From assembly GCA_028023455.1 (NCBI GenBank), contig JAQFVV010012402.1, positions 11,514,292 to 11,578,291 of the forward strand: DNA of 64,000 nucleotides. The letters run 5' to 3'. The DNA comes from Epiperipatus broadwayi (Eukaryota; Onychophora; Udeonychophora; Euonychophora; Peripatidae). A program made the position numbers and the translations under genes. Below are positions 35,259 through 47,668 of this stretch, piece by piece. The notes beneath the pieces are model-generated. The model was given only the letters and a program-made list of their open reading frames with translations, was not told the DNA's origin and did no database searches. The stretch's first letter is position 1. Each line of letters starts with the position of its first letter.

Positions 35259-36219
35259 GCATAACTCTCTATACAGTAGTGCCACCCTGTGCCAAACAGA
35301 GTAATCAATGGATGCCAGAAGGCTTGTGCATAAAATCCCTATCCATTGATTATTCTGTTTGGCACAGGGTGGCACTACTGTATAGAGTTTTGCCTTGTTT
35401 AACCCTTTAACCGCTAATTATATTATTGGTTGTATGAGATAAAAATCAAATCTTTTAATTGGCCAACTCACAAACTGAAGACAAAGCCTATTGTTAAAAC
35501 ATATTCGCCTATAATATTAAATTCAACTCAGATACGTTTATAAAAAGTATATTACTAATTTTTCAGGTTATGAAAGAGAACGAAAGTTCTTTCAAAAATA
35601 AATTGCTATTTATTTATTATAAAATATATTCAATTTCGGCAAACTTAAAGCGAATGTCTAAACAAAAAAGTGCTGACGCAAAAGCTTTTTTTCAGTTTTA
35701 CGTTACGGAAAAATAAAGATTTCTTTTTGCTAAATCTTAAATATTTTTACTAAAATCTTCAATATTTTTCGAAAATAATTTTGTTTTTTTAGTATATTTT
35801 ATTAAAAAACTATTTTAATTTCTCAAATTATATTTTTTTAATACTTAAATTGCATTCGAAATGAAAATCTCAGCGTTTTTCTTTATTTTCTTTGATCAGG
35901 CGGTTTCTTTGTTTTTTCCAGCCAATCAGAATGTCTTTTTCGGCTGAGAGCCGGCTGACAGCCAATCACTGACAAGGTTCTTTGTTTAGTTTTAAATGCG
36001 TTTTTTTTGATTTTTTACTTGTAAAATAATTCGGAAGAGGGCACCATCTTACAGAACTTTTAAAAACCTAATCAATAACTGTCAAACGAATATTCTAGCC
36101 TTAAAACTAGCAGAATTAGAGTGACGTCAGATGTCGACGAGATGCCTCGTAAGAGGCGGTTAAAGAATTAATAACAATTATGTGCTAGTATGAGATGGTG
36201 ATCATGTGATGTTTAGTGG
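35259..36219 (-). mobile_element. Hairpin cassette at the LINE 5' end, split by a TTAA element
   Basis: The hairpin at 35259-35402 contains 'gccaccctgtgccaaacaga' and its mirror 'ctgtttggcacagggtggc', with a loop shortened relative to the cassette at 19992-20244. The outer tail (36172-36219, 'acaattatgtgctagtatga' to 'gtgatgtttagtgg') is separated from the hairpin by the piggyBac-like insertion. The outer edge coincides with the LINE TSD at 36221, so here the cassette is the LINE's own 5' terminus. Confidence 0.8.
35399..36171. mobile_element. piggyBac-like non-autonomous element in TTAA
   Basis: A 765-bp segment (35403-36167) is bounded by TTAA on both sides (35399-35402 and 36168-36171). 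Its ends are inverted: CCCTTTAACCGC on the left and, reverse-complemented, TTCTTTAACCGC on the right. The start 'CCCTTT' after TTAA is common among piggyBac-type elements. Comparison with the cassette at 20187-20215 shows the uninterrupted sequence. There is no transposase frame. The base composition is less A+T-rich than the surroundings around 35890-36160. Confidence 0.75.
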
Positions 36220-36220
36220 T

Positions 36221-36238
36221 TTCTTTAAATCTAATAAG
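36221..36238 (+). repeat. Right TSD of the nested LINE
   Basis: ttctttaaatctaataag is the partner of 17400-17417 with one C/T difference. It follows directly on the LINE 5' terminus. Confidence 0.85.
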
Positions 36239-38198
36239 AAATTGAAAAGAGAAATAAAAAATCAACAAATAACAAAAGATCTGTTAATTAATATTTATAT
36301 AAGAGATTTTAGATTAAATATTGAATTCCTAAATTTATTTGTAGTAGTATTACCACTAGAATAAATTGCTATTTTTGCAAAGATATCTACAATTTTTTGA
36401 TTAATCTTCTCAGTATTTAAAGACACACACAAAAAAAATTCAAATGTAGATAGCAGATTAGATCAGTATTTATTTAAATGTGGTGCATATATAGAGAAAG
36501 ATAGTAATATTAAAATAATAATGGCATATTGAACTTTAGTGAACTTAATGTCTACTTCTCTGATAATAATATATCTATCTTAATAATAGTAATATTGGTA
36601 GATTTAACAATAACATTAATTATTATTATAATACATATATAAATGAAGTACATCCATATATAATTATAATATATATATAAACCCATGTTTTGATCAGGTC
36701 ATACTGGTCATCAACTGGGTAACATCTGGTCAAAACATTGGTTTATATATATTTAAATAATTATACATGGATGTACCTGGATAATACTTCATTTATATTT
36801 GTATCCTGTGAAAATCTTTGATTTAATATATTATGGTAGGCACATATCTTCATTTGTCATTTTTCTATAGTTTATAAATAACTAAGTAAAGAAAACAATT
36901 TGAGGTCATATGTTTAATAAAAAACATGTTTATATGTTTTAAATAAAAGTAAAATAAATGAGTCATTTATTTATTAAAATTAAAATATATTTTGTTAAAT
37001 TATATCAATGATAACAATGCTTTTTCAAAATTTATCTCAAATATGATTAGTTTCAATTATTAGATATCTTTCAGAAAATTTTGATCAGTTAACAGGATTT
37101 CTAGCATATAATTCTTATGTAAAGTGAAGTCATTTTTGTATCATTTTAGAGAAAATTTTTATTATGATCATTGAATAAATATTAATTAAAGTAATAATGT
37201 TCCTTACTGGGTATATTATTTATATATCAGAAATAGTAATAAAGAACATTTTAGTTCAATCAATAGCTATTATTCATTTATTGCACCCATGAAAGTATAT
37301 AAAACAATTGTAATAATCATAAAAAATATAAGAAAAAATTAAAACAGTTTTTAAATAGCTAATTGCATAATAAAAGATCAGTAAAAAACAAGATATTATT
37401 AACCAGGCTTTCACAATTGCTGGGCATAAATAGTTTTTCATCCTGCTGGACTTTCTAACAAAGAAAAAAATAGTAAAGGGTATTTGTTTAATAAACAATA
37501 ATGGATTGTTAGCTAGATTGGCTATGAATTGAATGCCTGAATGATCTATGAGTGTATATATTAAAACAGACAAATATGAAATATATAAACATTAATTGAT
37601 TTTAATATATAATTATATACAAACTAAATATTAAAAAAAGTATAAATAATTTAAGTTACTTTAATATTCAAACAATATTTGTACACATTATTGATGACTA
37701 CATAATTCCAAACTATTTACAAATGTTATAATGACATATTAAAAAATAATAATTATGAAATATAAGATTTAAAAATTAGTGTATATGTGATACTGTGGCA
37801 TATGCATGTATATATAAATAGACACACATAATATTATCATATATACTTATAAAAATTGTAATATATATATATATTTACATTGTTTTAGAATGTTACGATT
37901 TCAAAATATATATATAAAAACAAATATTGTAATACTAATGAAGGTAAATGCACATGTGTTCTTTATATATACACATACACACATATATATGATGTGTTCT
38001 GTGATAAGGTATGCAACGTAAAATTAATTACAAATATTCTTTTTTATCTTTAAAAACAACTGTTGTAAAATATATCAGTTGAGTTTAGCAATGCAACATC
38101 AACAACAATAACAAAAACAAACAAACATATACTGTATGTATGAACATGAATCTATAAAAATTAAAGTATAAATTTCTATCATATATTTCTATATATAA
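36239..38198. other. A+T-rich stretch downstream of the ZC2HC1 exon
   Basis: The part nearest 38198 may be the 3' UTR of the minus-strand gene. A minus-strand AATAAA lies near 37276-37281 but is only one of many such strings in this composition. A hairpin lies at about 36630-36800. No other gene was seen; the 99-codon minus frame at 37274-37573 has no domain signature. Confidence 0.5.
36630..36800. mobile_element. Hairpin MITE
   Basis: 'aaatgaagtacatcc' with 'atataaacccatgttttgat' on the left pairs with 'aaaacattggtttatat' and 'ggatgtacctgg...tacttcattt' on the right. The loop contains 'ggtcatactggtcatc'. No TSD was defined and the superfamily is unknown. Confidence 0.6.
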
Positions 38199-38468
38199 TT
38201 ATCTATGTTTAGGTTTGACTGCATCTTTTTTAACAAATGGTTTAGTTCCAATATTCTGACATCTAGGAATGTGTCTTTCAGCTGCTTCAGCATTAAAACG
38301 TCTTTGGCAATGTGGACATTGTATGTAATCTGGATTTTCTGATGGTGGTGGTGGTGGAAGATCAGATAGTTTACCTCCTGATGCAAGATGTCTTTGAGTA
38401 ACTCTCGCCAGTCGAATGGATTCAATAAAATTTTCATGCTTTTTACGCCAATTACTCTGTCTTGTTTC
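38199..38468 (-). CDS. ZC2HC1: ZC2HC1-type zinc finger protein, probable last coding exon
   Basis: Read on the minus strand from 38468, 89 codons and a TAA (38201-38199) stay open. They contain 'QSNWRKKHENFIESIRLAR' (residues 4-22), 'GGKLSDLPPPPPSENPDYIQ' (31-50), and a C2HC finger C-x2-C-x11-H-x3-C (Cys51, Cys54, His66, Cys70). The W-R-x-K-H-E-x-F-I block, the proline run and the P-D-Y-I-Q-C start of the finger are the signature of the ZC2HC1 (FAM164) family, which normally has an earlier C2HC finger. That part must come from an upstream exon at higher coordinates, which I did not find. A splice acceptor ('ttttttttcttcaag' on the minus strand) directly precedes codon 1. The computed 100-codon ATG frame here is a different, wrong frame. 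The family's molecular role is poorly known. Whether the TAA is the true end or the exon is retained in another splice form is unresolved. Confidence 0.85.
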   Translation of the reverse strand, partial: ETRQSNWRKKHENFIESIRLARVTQRHLASGGKLSDLPPPPPSENPDYIQCPHCQRRFNAEAAERHIPRCQNIGTKPFVKKDAVKPKHR

Positions 38469-41400
38469 CTTGAAGAAAAAAAAAATTGCATAAATAAAAA
38501 AAATAAGTAATAGTAATTAAAAAAAATAAAGCTCTACAATTGAACATTAAATATTTCTATGTTAAACATAGTATTACTTGACTCATTGAAACTATGTTAA
38601 GATTATTAGTTGTAATGCAAATATTTATTTATTCTTAAATATTACAATATTTCAAATATTTTAACAAAATTACAAGCATGTTGAGGCGCTGGCAGGAGAA
38701 GCTATATTTTTTTAAGTAAAAAAAAAACAAACTGAAATAATACAAAAATAACAACAATAAAAGATATTTCAACCTACATGATCATCTTGCATTAATCTGG
38801 CTAATATATTACATAACAAAAAAAACACATAAATCCATATTTAATTACCTATAAAATATTGACAGCTGAGCATGCTTTCAATGCAATTCACTAGACTCAT
38901 GGCTAATGTAATATATAGGCAGTGCAAATGGTTCTTAATACTTTATAGGATAATTATTCTGTTTAATATATTGATATATGTGTGTATAGTTGTTTACTTT
39001 TATACAAAGAATTTATATATATAAGTGCATGTGATAAACAAGCCATTTATTGTCTACTAATTTCATTAATATGATAGCAAAATTAAAGATAGTAAACTTA
39101 TAGGTGCATAAAATAGTTCTAAATCACAAGATTACCTGTTTTCTAATATGTTTAAGTAATTTCAATGTTTTTGAAATATATGAAATAGAAAAATTCTAAG
39201 ACAAATAATTTTTTAACAGTTGAATCTATTTTGGCTATGTAAGCTATTTGCTACAATTGCCATGCTCTTTAACAAATAAATTTGATGGTCAATCCTCAAA
39301 AATGATTTGTCCTGATAGTATAATAATATGTAGGATCAGATCATTAAAAAAGTAAATTTGTATGTTAAATTCTCTGCCTAAAAGCAAATTAATTACTACG
39401 CAATGAGTTCTATGATCAAGTTTATAGCATAACCACCACTAATAATAATTGGTCAATACTTAACCACATCCTTAATACAATTTATTTTAGCATCTAAATT
39501 TAAAGTTATATCATAAAATAATGGAATTTTTTTACATCACTAAGATTTGTCTGCCAAAAATTTTCTTCTATCACTTATAGAATGTTGAATTAGTAATGAA
39601 GTGGATAAAATAATTAATTCAAATCCAAACAATTACTATTTAGTTACCATATCTAGATATCAAACTACATTTAATTACAAAACTCTGAGAATCATTCTAT
39701 AAGCAATCAAATAATTTGTTTCAAGCTTGATTACATCACATGCATATATAAGAAATATATTAAAAATAAAAAAAATTGAAAATGCATTAACTATTTTTAT
39801 TTAAAAAAAATAAAAAAAATTATATGAGAGATTACTTTTCTGAAATAAAGTTAGCATTGAGGCCATACATCAGAATTAATAGATTGAGTTGCAATCCAAG
39901 AACTTTTAGTTCTCAAAATTCATCACTCCACCATTGTGCTAAACTTATAGAATAAAAAAATCAAGCGATTATTCACTTAGGAGAATGTCATGTTCTATTT
40001 TAATGTAATTGATGAATTCCAAAGTAAAAACTTTAATTTTTTTTTTAAAATAATCAAATGGTAAGTTGCCTATGAGAGCATTTGGTATTTAAACACCGAA
40101 AGTGATAGATTGAATTATGATCTAAGAATGTTTAGCTCTTGAATTCACCAGTCTACTACTCTTCTAAAGTTACAAGATAAAATAATCAAATGGTTTGTCA
40201 CAAATAAGATCATCAGAAATAAGCTTTGGTCCAAAAAGTTTTAACTTTTGAGTCCTTTTCTCTTCTCCTACTAAATCTAACAAGGTTCTGAATTATTTAA
40301 TACTTTCTTGATACTTTCTTGCAATGTAAAATTCTTTCACCTTGATTTTAAAAATAAAAAAAAACTATGCTTGAAAGAGTATGTCTCTCCCTTTACCAAT
40401 AATCACATTTTTATTTTTATACTCAATGTATCTTTATCTCACCAATCCAGATTAACCTGAATTCTTATGAAGATATCACCTGCATAGAAAAACTCTCAAT
40501 AATGGAATTAATGAGTCTAATTTTGCCAAATAGTGAGGTTACAAGAATTGAAGGCATTTCATCAAAATTTTATAGAAAACTAAAGAATTGATAAAAGTGT
40601 GTTATCCAAATTATGCCAATTAATCTCGGAGATTACAAAAATCAATTAATATTTGTATATCTAAAAATATAAATCATGATAAAGTGTATAAACTATTCTA
40701 TTATATGACAGTGATCTGTCAAAAGCATGCATAGAGTATTATAACATTTTTGAATTTCATTTGCTACTTTTTCATAATACTCGTTTATAACAAATTTAAT
40801 AGGAATTATATCTCTTATAGCAAACTGAAATATATTATGCTAAAAATATTTTACACAAATTAGAGTTTTGCAATAAAATAACAAAAAAAACAAACATTTG
40901 ATTTATATAAGCCGGCATCAGAGAGATAAACAACCAAGACTCACTGGTGATTTATATTTGATAACAGAAAATTCCAGGGACCACTGTAAAAAAAAATAAA
41001 TAAATCAATATATGCTTTATTAATTTCAACAAGACCTCTGATTAAATTTATTATAAAAACCACCAAATGAACTTAGAAAAAACGGATTTACTCAAGACAA
41101 CTCAATGTTCTTAAACAAAACTATTGTTAAACAGGATATAGTAAAACAAATCGATTTCAGAGAAATATTATCACTGTACTTAATTAACTTGAATGTTCAT
41201 TTTGCAATAATGTAATCCAAATTGGACAAAGATAAATATAAAAAAAAAGAGAGGTAAAAGAAATATAAACAACTTTAGATATATTGATGACATTGGACTT
41301 AAAGTTGGAAATAAAGAAAATATGAAATTACATATTAGGAAAATTAAATAATAAAATAAAAATAGAATATTACAAAGATTTTGATTATAGAAGGCAGCTA
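38469..41400. other. Probable intron of the ZC2HC1 gene, A+T-rich
   Basis: This stretch lies upstream of the minus-strand exon and begins with its polypyrimidine acceptor. I found no further exon. Two degenerate tRNA-like repeats lie at 39855-39945 and 40085-40165. Intron status is inferred from the splice acceptor. Confidence 0.5.
39855..40165 (-). repeat. Two degenerate tRNA-like SINE heads
   Basis: On the minus strand, 39945-39855 reads 'tagcacaatggtggagtgat' (A-box-like) then 'ggattgcaactcaatct' (B-box-like). A second, similar unit lies at 40165-40085 ('agagtagtagactggtgaat' then 'agatcataattcaatct'). Both end 'caatctat' and resemble 2495-2580. Strong decay limits the call. Confidence 0.45.
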
Positions 41401-41949
41401 ATTTAAATATTGATAATGTCAATAAAGAAGTTATTGCTTGGTCTTCTTATGAAAGCTTTCATCAGGTAAAAAATTCATTGTGGATTGACAATGTCCAGAA
41501 TGGCAGTATGCTATTTTCTATGATTCTCTATAAATATAATAATTTGGCTATGAAAGAAAAAATATTCATGCTTTACTACTATGATTCTGGCAAGACTTTT
41601 GTTATAATGAATGAGGAAAACAGATGGATAATCAAAGAGATTAGACTTAAACTTGAAGCACAAACAATAACACTGGAATTGTCTAACTTATAATAATAGA
41701 CATCTTCACAAATCAAATTTCAACAGCTGTTGAACACCAAAATTCTCAAATGAATTTCAAGGTAGTCATATTACTGCCATGAACTTAAATAATGTGTTAT
41801 GGATATAACTAAATGGCTTGATTAAAATGAAACACACATCATTCTCAGATTGCCTAAATAATAAAATGATTGTAAAGCCTTTCATAAGCAATATATAGAA
41901 TTTAAAGGGAAAATTCAATGAAAAGAGCTATATAATCATTAACATATAC

Positions 41950-43310
41950 TGTTAAAAAACTTTTTTTGAAGCAGTTAAACATTAATACATGGATCTAGAA
42001 AAACAATATTATAATCACATTGGATGAATAGATGACATTTTTATATAAAAATGAGACACAAACAAATGGAAGAAATATTTTAAAAACTCAGATGACTAGA
42101 TTTAATGACATGTTTATATCCATTTAGATTTAATGCTTTTTGTAGTTTTAAAAATGAAAAGACTATGCGTCATGATGAATATCCAATTTTAAAATGTTGT
42201 GATGATATGTTAACTTCAGAACTAAAAATATTCTTGTGATTTTAAAAAATAAAAAAGAATTATGGATATGGTTTTTGTTGCCAGGTCAATGCAAAAATCA
42301 TATAGCAAATAAAGATATAATTATCTCAATTGAGAGAATTTGTAACAATGTGAGAAAATATGAGGCTATCCGGAAATGTTTATTCATATTATAACTGCTA
42401 CATGATAATATGAAAAATTGGAGGTATTTTAAATGAAAACAATATTAAACAAGGATGTGTAGTAATTCCAACTTGCTTTCCATTTAATAATAATGCTCTA
42501 TTGAATTGTTTATAGGCAAAATAATATAAGTTTAATCATTGGGCTTTTTAATTTAAAATTATTAAAAAAAATAAACTTTTTTTTGCTATGGATTTACAAC
42601 ATACTGATAATTGTGTCAATCTTCTCAACTCAAAAGATGTTTTCCAGAACTTAATCTGTGCAAAATTTAGTTTAATAATTCATGTTGAAAAAAAAAGTGT
42701 GTTTTTGATCAATGATACAATAAATCTTCACAAGTGTTTGCCTTGGCTGGTTATCAGCTTGTGAAAGTTGATGGGTTTAAATATCTTAGTAATAACTTTT
42801 TAGGTAGAATGGTGTACTTGACCAATATGGTGCTACACAGTAATTAATGTACTGTTATTATATTTAAAAATAACTTTATAAAGTGATAAAACTAGGCATG
42901 ATCCTTGGACTTTAAACCCCAAAATCTGCTACTTTACCATCACACCAAAAATATGCAAGGCATATTTAAAAATTAAAATATAAGTTAATTCATCATAGTG
43001 ATATAACTTCAAACAAGTTAGTTATATACAGAGCTGTCATTCTGCCAAATTTAATGCATGGATATAAGACACTGATTTCTATCAATGTAACATAAAGATA
43101 CTGAAAAATTTTCATTTAATGATAGTCCACAATATTATAAAAGTATGGCCATCATCTTAAAAAAAAAAAACATCGTTCTAATAATTTTTAAAGAGATTAG
43201 ATTATATAAAAAGCAACATAATAAAATAAATTTCAAAAAAATTATCAATCTCATGCTTTAAAATTATGACCATTTACATTTACTAATAATTATGATGAAG
43301 AAGCATGTAT
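41950..43310 (+). mobile_element. Decayed non-LTR retrotransposon with RT relics
   Basis: Translated blocks in the expected order, in changing frames, match a non-LTR RT of the RTE/Jockey type: 'MDMVFVARSMQK' (about 42264), 'NNIKQGCVV' with 'PTCFPF' (about 42440, motif B), 'MDLQHTDNCVNLLNS' (about 42590, decayed motif C), 'LVKVDGFKYLSNN' (about 42760), and 'LMHGYKT' (about 43050), followed by a decayed C-terminus. Upstream (41450-41700) a 71-codon open frame has no clear match and may belong to the same relic. A tRNA-like piece interrupts it at 42890-42955. Confidence 0.65.
42885..42960 (-). repeat. Degenerate tRNA-like insertion
   Basis: On the minus strand 'ttggtgtgatggtaaagtag' and 'ggggtttaaagtccaaggat' are spaced like tRNA A and B boxes. 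It lies between two blocks of the RT relic, so it probably inserted later. Confidence 0.4.
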
Positions 43311-46300
43311 CATTGATTGGTTTCTTAATCAAGGACAAATGTTTTTATTGTAAATGTTTGTTTTGAACATGTATTAATAGTAATTCATAAAGAGTATAAC
43401 CATTCTAACTAATATTGTGCAAGCATTTTTATTGTGTTCATTATTTATAGCACAAACAATAAAAATTTGACATAAATGCTTAAGTTAGAATATAAATAAA
43501 TGGCATAACAAAAACATAATTTTTTTTTGTACAAACTAAATTACAAATTTAGCAGAGTAAAATATAAAAAATTTAACAGAGTAAAATATAAAAGTCATAA
43601 AAGGCAAAGAATCAATTTCATGGTAATTGTATATATGCTAAATCCTTTACTATTTAAATATTCATGTGTGTTATGCTACTTTCCTTCACCAAAAAAAAAA
43701 AAAAAAAAAAATCTATCCGAAATTACACATCTTCAGAATCAATAAAACCATTAGCTTTTCAAGGCTTTTATTCTATCTATCATTGCACCAATCTGAACAG
43801 CTAAGTAGAAAATTAAATAGCATCATATTGAAGATTATGAGTAATTTAAGACAGAATATTATATAAAAATACCATAAGAGAATTGAGAGTGTTCTATCTT
43901 TATTTAGATATTTTGGTTTTGATAATATTAATACCTCCCTTTCTTTTTTAACTTCAATCTTCCAAGAATATAAAAATGTTACTTATTTACTATTAACCAT
44001 GATTTTCCCACAGTAAAATGTCCAATATCTGAGATAATTAAACCCAGATTTTAAAATTTCTATTGACTTAAGACATTAGATTGTAATGGAACATAACCTG
44101 ATTTTTTAAAAAACCCAAAAGTGTATATGTAAATGTTAATTAAAATTATGCATACAATTAAATGCTTCTTAAAAAAAATAATTTAGAAATGAAATTTAAT
44201 GATAAATTTATCTACATATTATCAATAAAATTAAAACAGAAATTTTATTTCCCTCCTAAACGTCTCTGTATTTAATTTCAAGGCTGCAAAAAGGAGTTGC
44301 TGTTATATGAGATTCTTGGATTCCTCTAAGAGATCTTTAAAAAAATAAGCAAATCATATGTCCTAATGATCATTCCATAAGTTCTTGATGTTGCAGCTAT
44401 TACTATTATGTAATAATTCATATGGAAAACAAACACAAATGGGCTCTCACTAATATGCATGACCAGAGTAAAGAGTTTACTGGCTTTATATCTCTAAGGT
44501 TAAGAAACACAAATCTTCTCATTTTCCTAATAATTCTTAACTAAAACATCAGTAAGTTTTTCTTGAAGATAAAATGAATGTGTGAAAGTGTGTTTTTTGT
44601 TTTTACTATCATGTAAGACACAAATTATGACCCTCATTCTCATGAAACTATAAGATATCAGCCAAGGCAGCAATTGGAACCAAAGTCAGAGAATGCAAAA
44701 AAAAAAAAAAAACAACTATGATTGCAGATCTATAAAGTTATCTAATGATGTCCTTTTACAACTACACCTGTAAGGAAGATCATATAAATTGAAAGTACTG
44801 TAGAATATTAAATGGGACATTATCAGACTTTGTAAAGTTAGAAGAAAAGAGGATTGAAATGAAAAATAGGCAAGTAAGGCACAAATATTAAAACCCCAAT
44901 AGCAGTGAGATTCATTATATATTAAAAATGGATAATACTGTGGAGATTGATAGTGCAGTGAAACTGCTATATCCATTATAATTTGTTTCAATCTCCATCC
45001 CTTATACTGTACATCATATATAATAGCTCATATTTTGCTAATAAACTCTGATTACAACAGAATACATATGGTTTATTGAATTACATGTGCACAATAATTT
45101 TCAACATGTACATATACATAACACAAATGCTTTTTACATATATAGTATGCTTATATAAATTAAGATTGTAGTATAAAAAAAACAAAGAAAATATAGTTAT
45201 TAATAATAAATTGAAATGAACATTAAACATTTCCTCTATCATATCTTACTTTAAAATAAAGTGAAATTTCAACTTTCATCACAATTAAATATTCTCTGAG
45301 TGATATCCTTTTTCTTCAATAATTTTTTTTTTTCAATAGACTGCACTCTCTCTAGTTGTTTTCAATGTTTTTAAGTCCATATCAATTTTATTAATGCTTT
45401 TAAATTTAGTAAAAGTTTTAACATTATACATAGAAAAAACTTTGTAAATCAAATTCAGAAAGTACTTTGTAAATATCTTCAATTTTTTCAAAATTATTTC
45501 TATGAAATTTCTTCTGATGTAATTATCAATAATAAGATTAATTTTCCATACATGATTAAGTTTCAAAAAAAATTTCAATCATAGAGCAGAATAAATAAAG
45601 ACTAATTTTGGCTAAACTTCATGTAGTCAAGTATAACTAATCACTTAATCATAATATCATGTATCAAGAAATCTATATTATTGAAATAAATACTGTCTTG
45701 CATAAATTATCAGAATGATGGACTCAAAAACTAAAAATTGCTGAATTGAAGCTCAAATGGTTACTTCTAGTGATCACAAGCCACATAAATGCATAAACCT
45801 TAATAATTCAATTATTTTATATTTATTAAAACAAATCCCTTCAACTGCACCTTATTTCAATGCATCTCTCATTACTCTTTTGTTGACATTTTAATTGCTC
45901 ATGCAGTCTTCATCAGAATTATTTTTCATTATATATTTCTTCAAGAAAGCTTCTTTGAATTGCATGAACAATACTGTATATATATGTGCACAAACAATGT
46001 TTTTTTTTAAATTTGTTAAAAATTATCCAAACACATATTTAAAATCGCAATAAAATATTTCATTATCAATAGACCTTATTAAATACATTTTAACTTAATA
46101 ATTAAATAAATCAACATATTCCTAGTGAAATATTTGTTTTGGAGATGTCTGAAAATGATTTTGAAAATTACTTTCACCCTGAAACCAAACACCAGTTTAC
46201 ATGAAATCTTGATTTTAATGATGATATATTTTTAAAAATAGCTGCAATAAAGCAGATGATGTATAACAATTTGGGAATTATTGCTAAATTCAAGTGTTTG

Positions 46301-47530
46301 TTTGACGGCTAGCTAGAATTTAAACAAATAAATGAAACATTAGCAGAGAAGAAAATGATCACATCCTTTTCAGTTAACAATAATTATATAATTATTTGAC
46401 ATTTTAAAGAATGGTATTATAATTGGTTTTATTTTAATGAATATAAATATTTAATAGTTTTTTTTTAAAGTATAAATGCAATTATATTAATAATAGAAGT
46501 TAAAAAATTATTAAATTATATAAACACAGCATTTACTCTCTTCACATATAGAGTATGACAGAAAATTTTATGACTAACTGGAGAAAGAATTTCTAAAAGT
46601 GAAATCCCTAGAAGAAAAAGCAAAAAGACATCAAACAACACATAAATTATACTCAGCTTTACTTACTAAGACAATGTTATTACTACTGATGCCACCAAGT
46701 CTGCATCATTAGGTTATCATAGGAAAGGCATTCTGCCCATACATTTTTCAGCCTATTTGGGAATAGTTCACAAGAGCTCTTTATTGCATAGTTTGAAATG
46801 TTATAGACAATCAACATGGCTGCCATAAATTATTCTAATATCATTTTATATAACAGTTTATAGCTAGTTTATTTATGATAGTGGAAAAACATCAAAATAG
46901 TAGCTATATACAAAATTTATTATTAAAAATTGATGATTCAAAAATGTGCATTATCAAAACTATAATTGTAAATACAGAGTCAGGTTTTTTAGTAGTTATG
47001 CTATTTCTTTATCTAAATCTTAATAAAACTGTCATAGTAATATTTATCAAAGTATAAACCAGCAGAAGGAAGATGAACTTTTTTTAATAAAGCCATAAAG
47101 AACAAAATGGAAGGTAAAAGATTAATAAACAGCGATTGTATAAAGACTAAATATGAATTATTAAATATCAATTTCAAATTTTTCAAAAAATAAATATTAT
47201 TGCTATCTTAATTTATTCAATTCATAATTTTATTTCAAAATAAATATGATATGAAACTAATATATTCAAATTGCCATTTTTTTTAATGTTATAAGTGACT
47301 TGTATAATAAAAAACAAATTAATAAATCTTTACAATCAATTGATTTATTAAAATGGTCATTAACATTAACAAAATAAAAATTAACACAAATTGAAAGTAT
47401 TAATAAAAAGTTACAAAAAAAAAAATAAATACTACACAGAGATCTTTTATACCTCATGGCAAAATAATAAATGTTTATATATGAAATATGAATTAAATAC
47501 TATATAGAGATCTTTTATGCCACAAGACAA
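43311..47530. other. A+T-rich gene-free stretch
   Basis: I see no supported gene. Homopolymer A runs lie at 43691-43710 and 44697-44712. A decayed tRNA-like string may lie near 45713-45790 but is too weak to call. Frames up to 91 codons here lack any domain signature. Confidence 0.55.
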
Positions 47531-47537
47531 AATAATA

Positions 47538-47668
47538 TATGTTTATATATATATTTTTCTCATGTGTCATAGCATCAGCCGGGAAGCGAACCCACTAACC
47601 CAGGACAACTGCTTGTAAAGCAGCCGTCGCTGACCTCTCGACCACCAATGCTTGACTATGTTTATATA
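47538..47668 (-). mobile_element. Short tRNA-like SINE, copy 3, with TSD
   Basis: The minus-strand body (47651-47572) has pairing acceptor ends GCATTGG/CTGATGC, an anticodon stem GCTGC/GCAGT around loop TTTACAA, a class-II-like extra arm, and a T-arm with 'GGGTTCGCTTCCC' as B box. The tail 'TATGACACATGAG' matches the other copies. Flanking 'tatgtttatata' (47538-47549 and 47657-47668) is the TSD. This copy keeps the cloverleaf best apart from copy 1. Confidence 0.8.

Larger units (their letters stand above)
30434..36220 (-). mobile_element. CR1-like LINE, main body (5' UTR, ORF1, most of ORF2)
   Basis: On the minus strand, from 36220 downward, come the 5' hairpin region (interrupted by a TTAA element), a 5' UTR with a 230-bp tandem repeat, ORF1 with PHD and SGNH-esterase domains, and ORF2 with APE-type endonuclease and RT. 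The remaining C-terminus and 3' UTR are displaced to 17418-17922 by the LTR element. PHD plus esterase in ORF1 is a known combination in CR1-like non-LTR retrotransposons. Without its insertions the LINE would be about 5.5 kb. Several stops and frameshifts show it is inactive. An 18-bp TSD at 17400/36221 and an untruncated 5' end suggest it was inserted full length. Confidence 0.88.
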
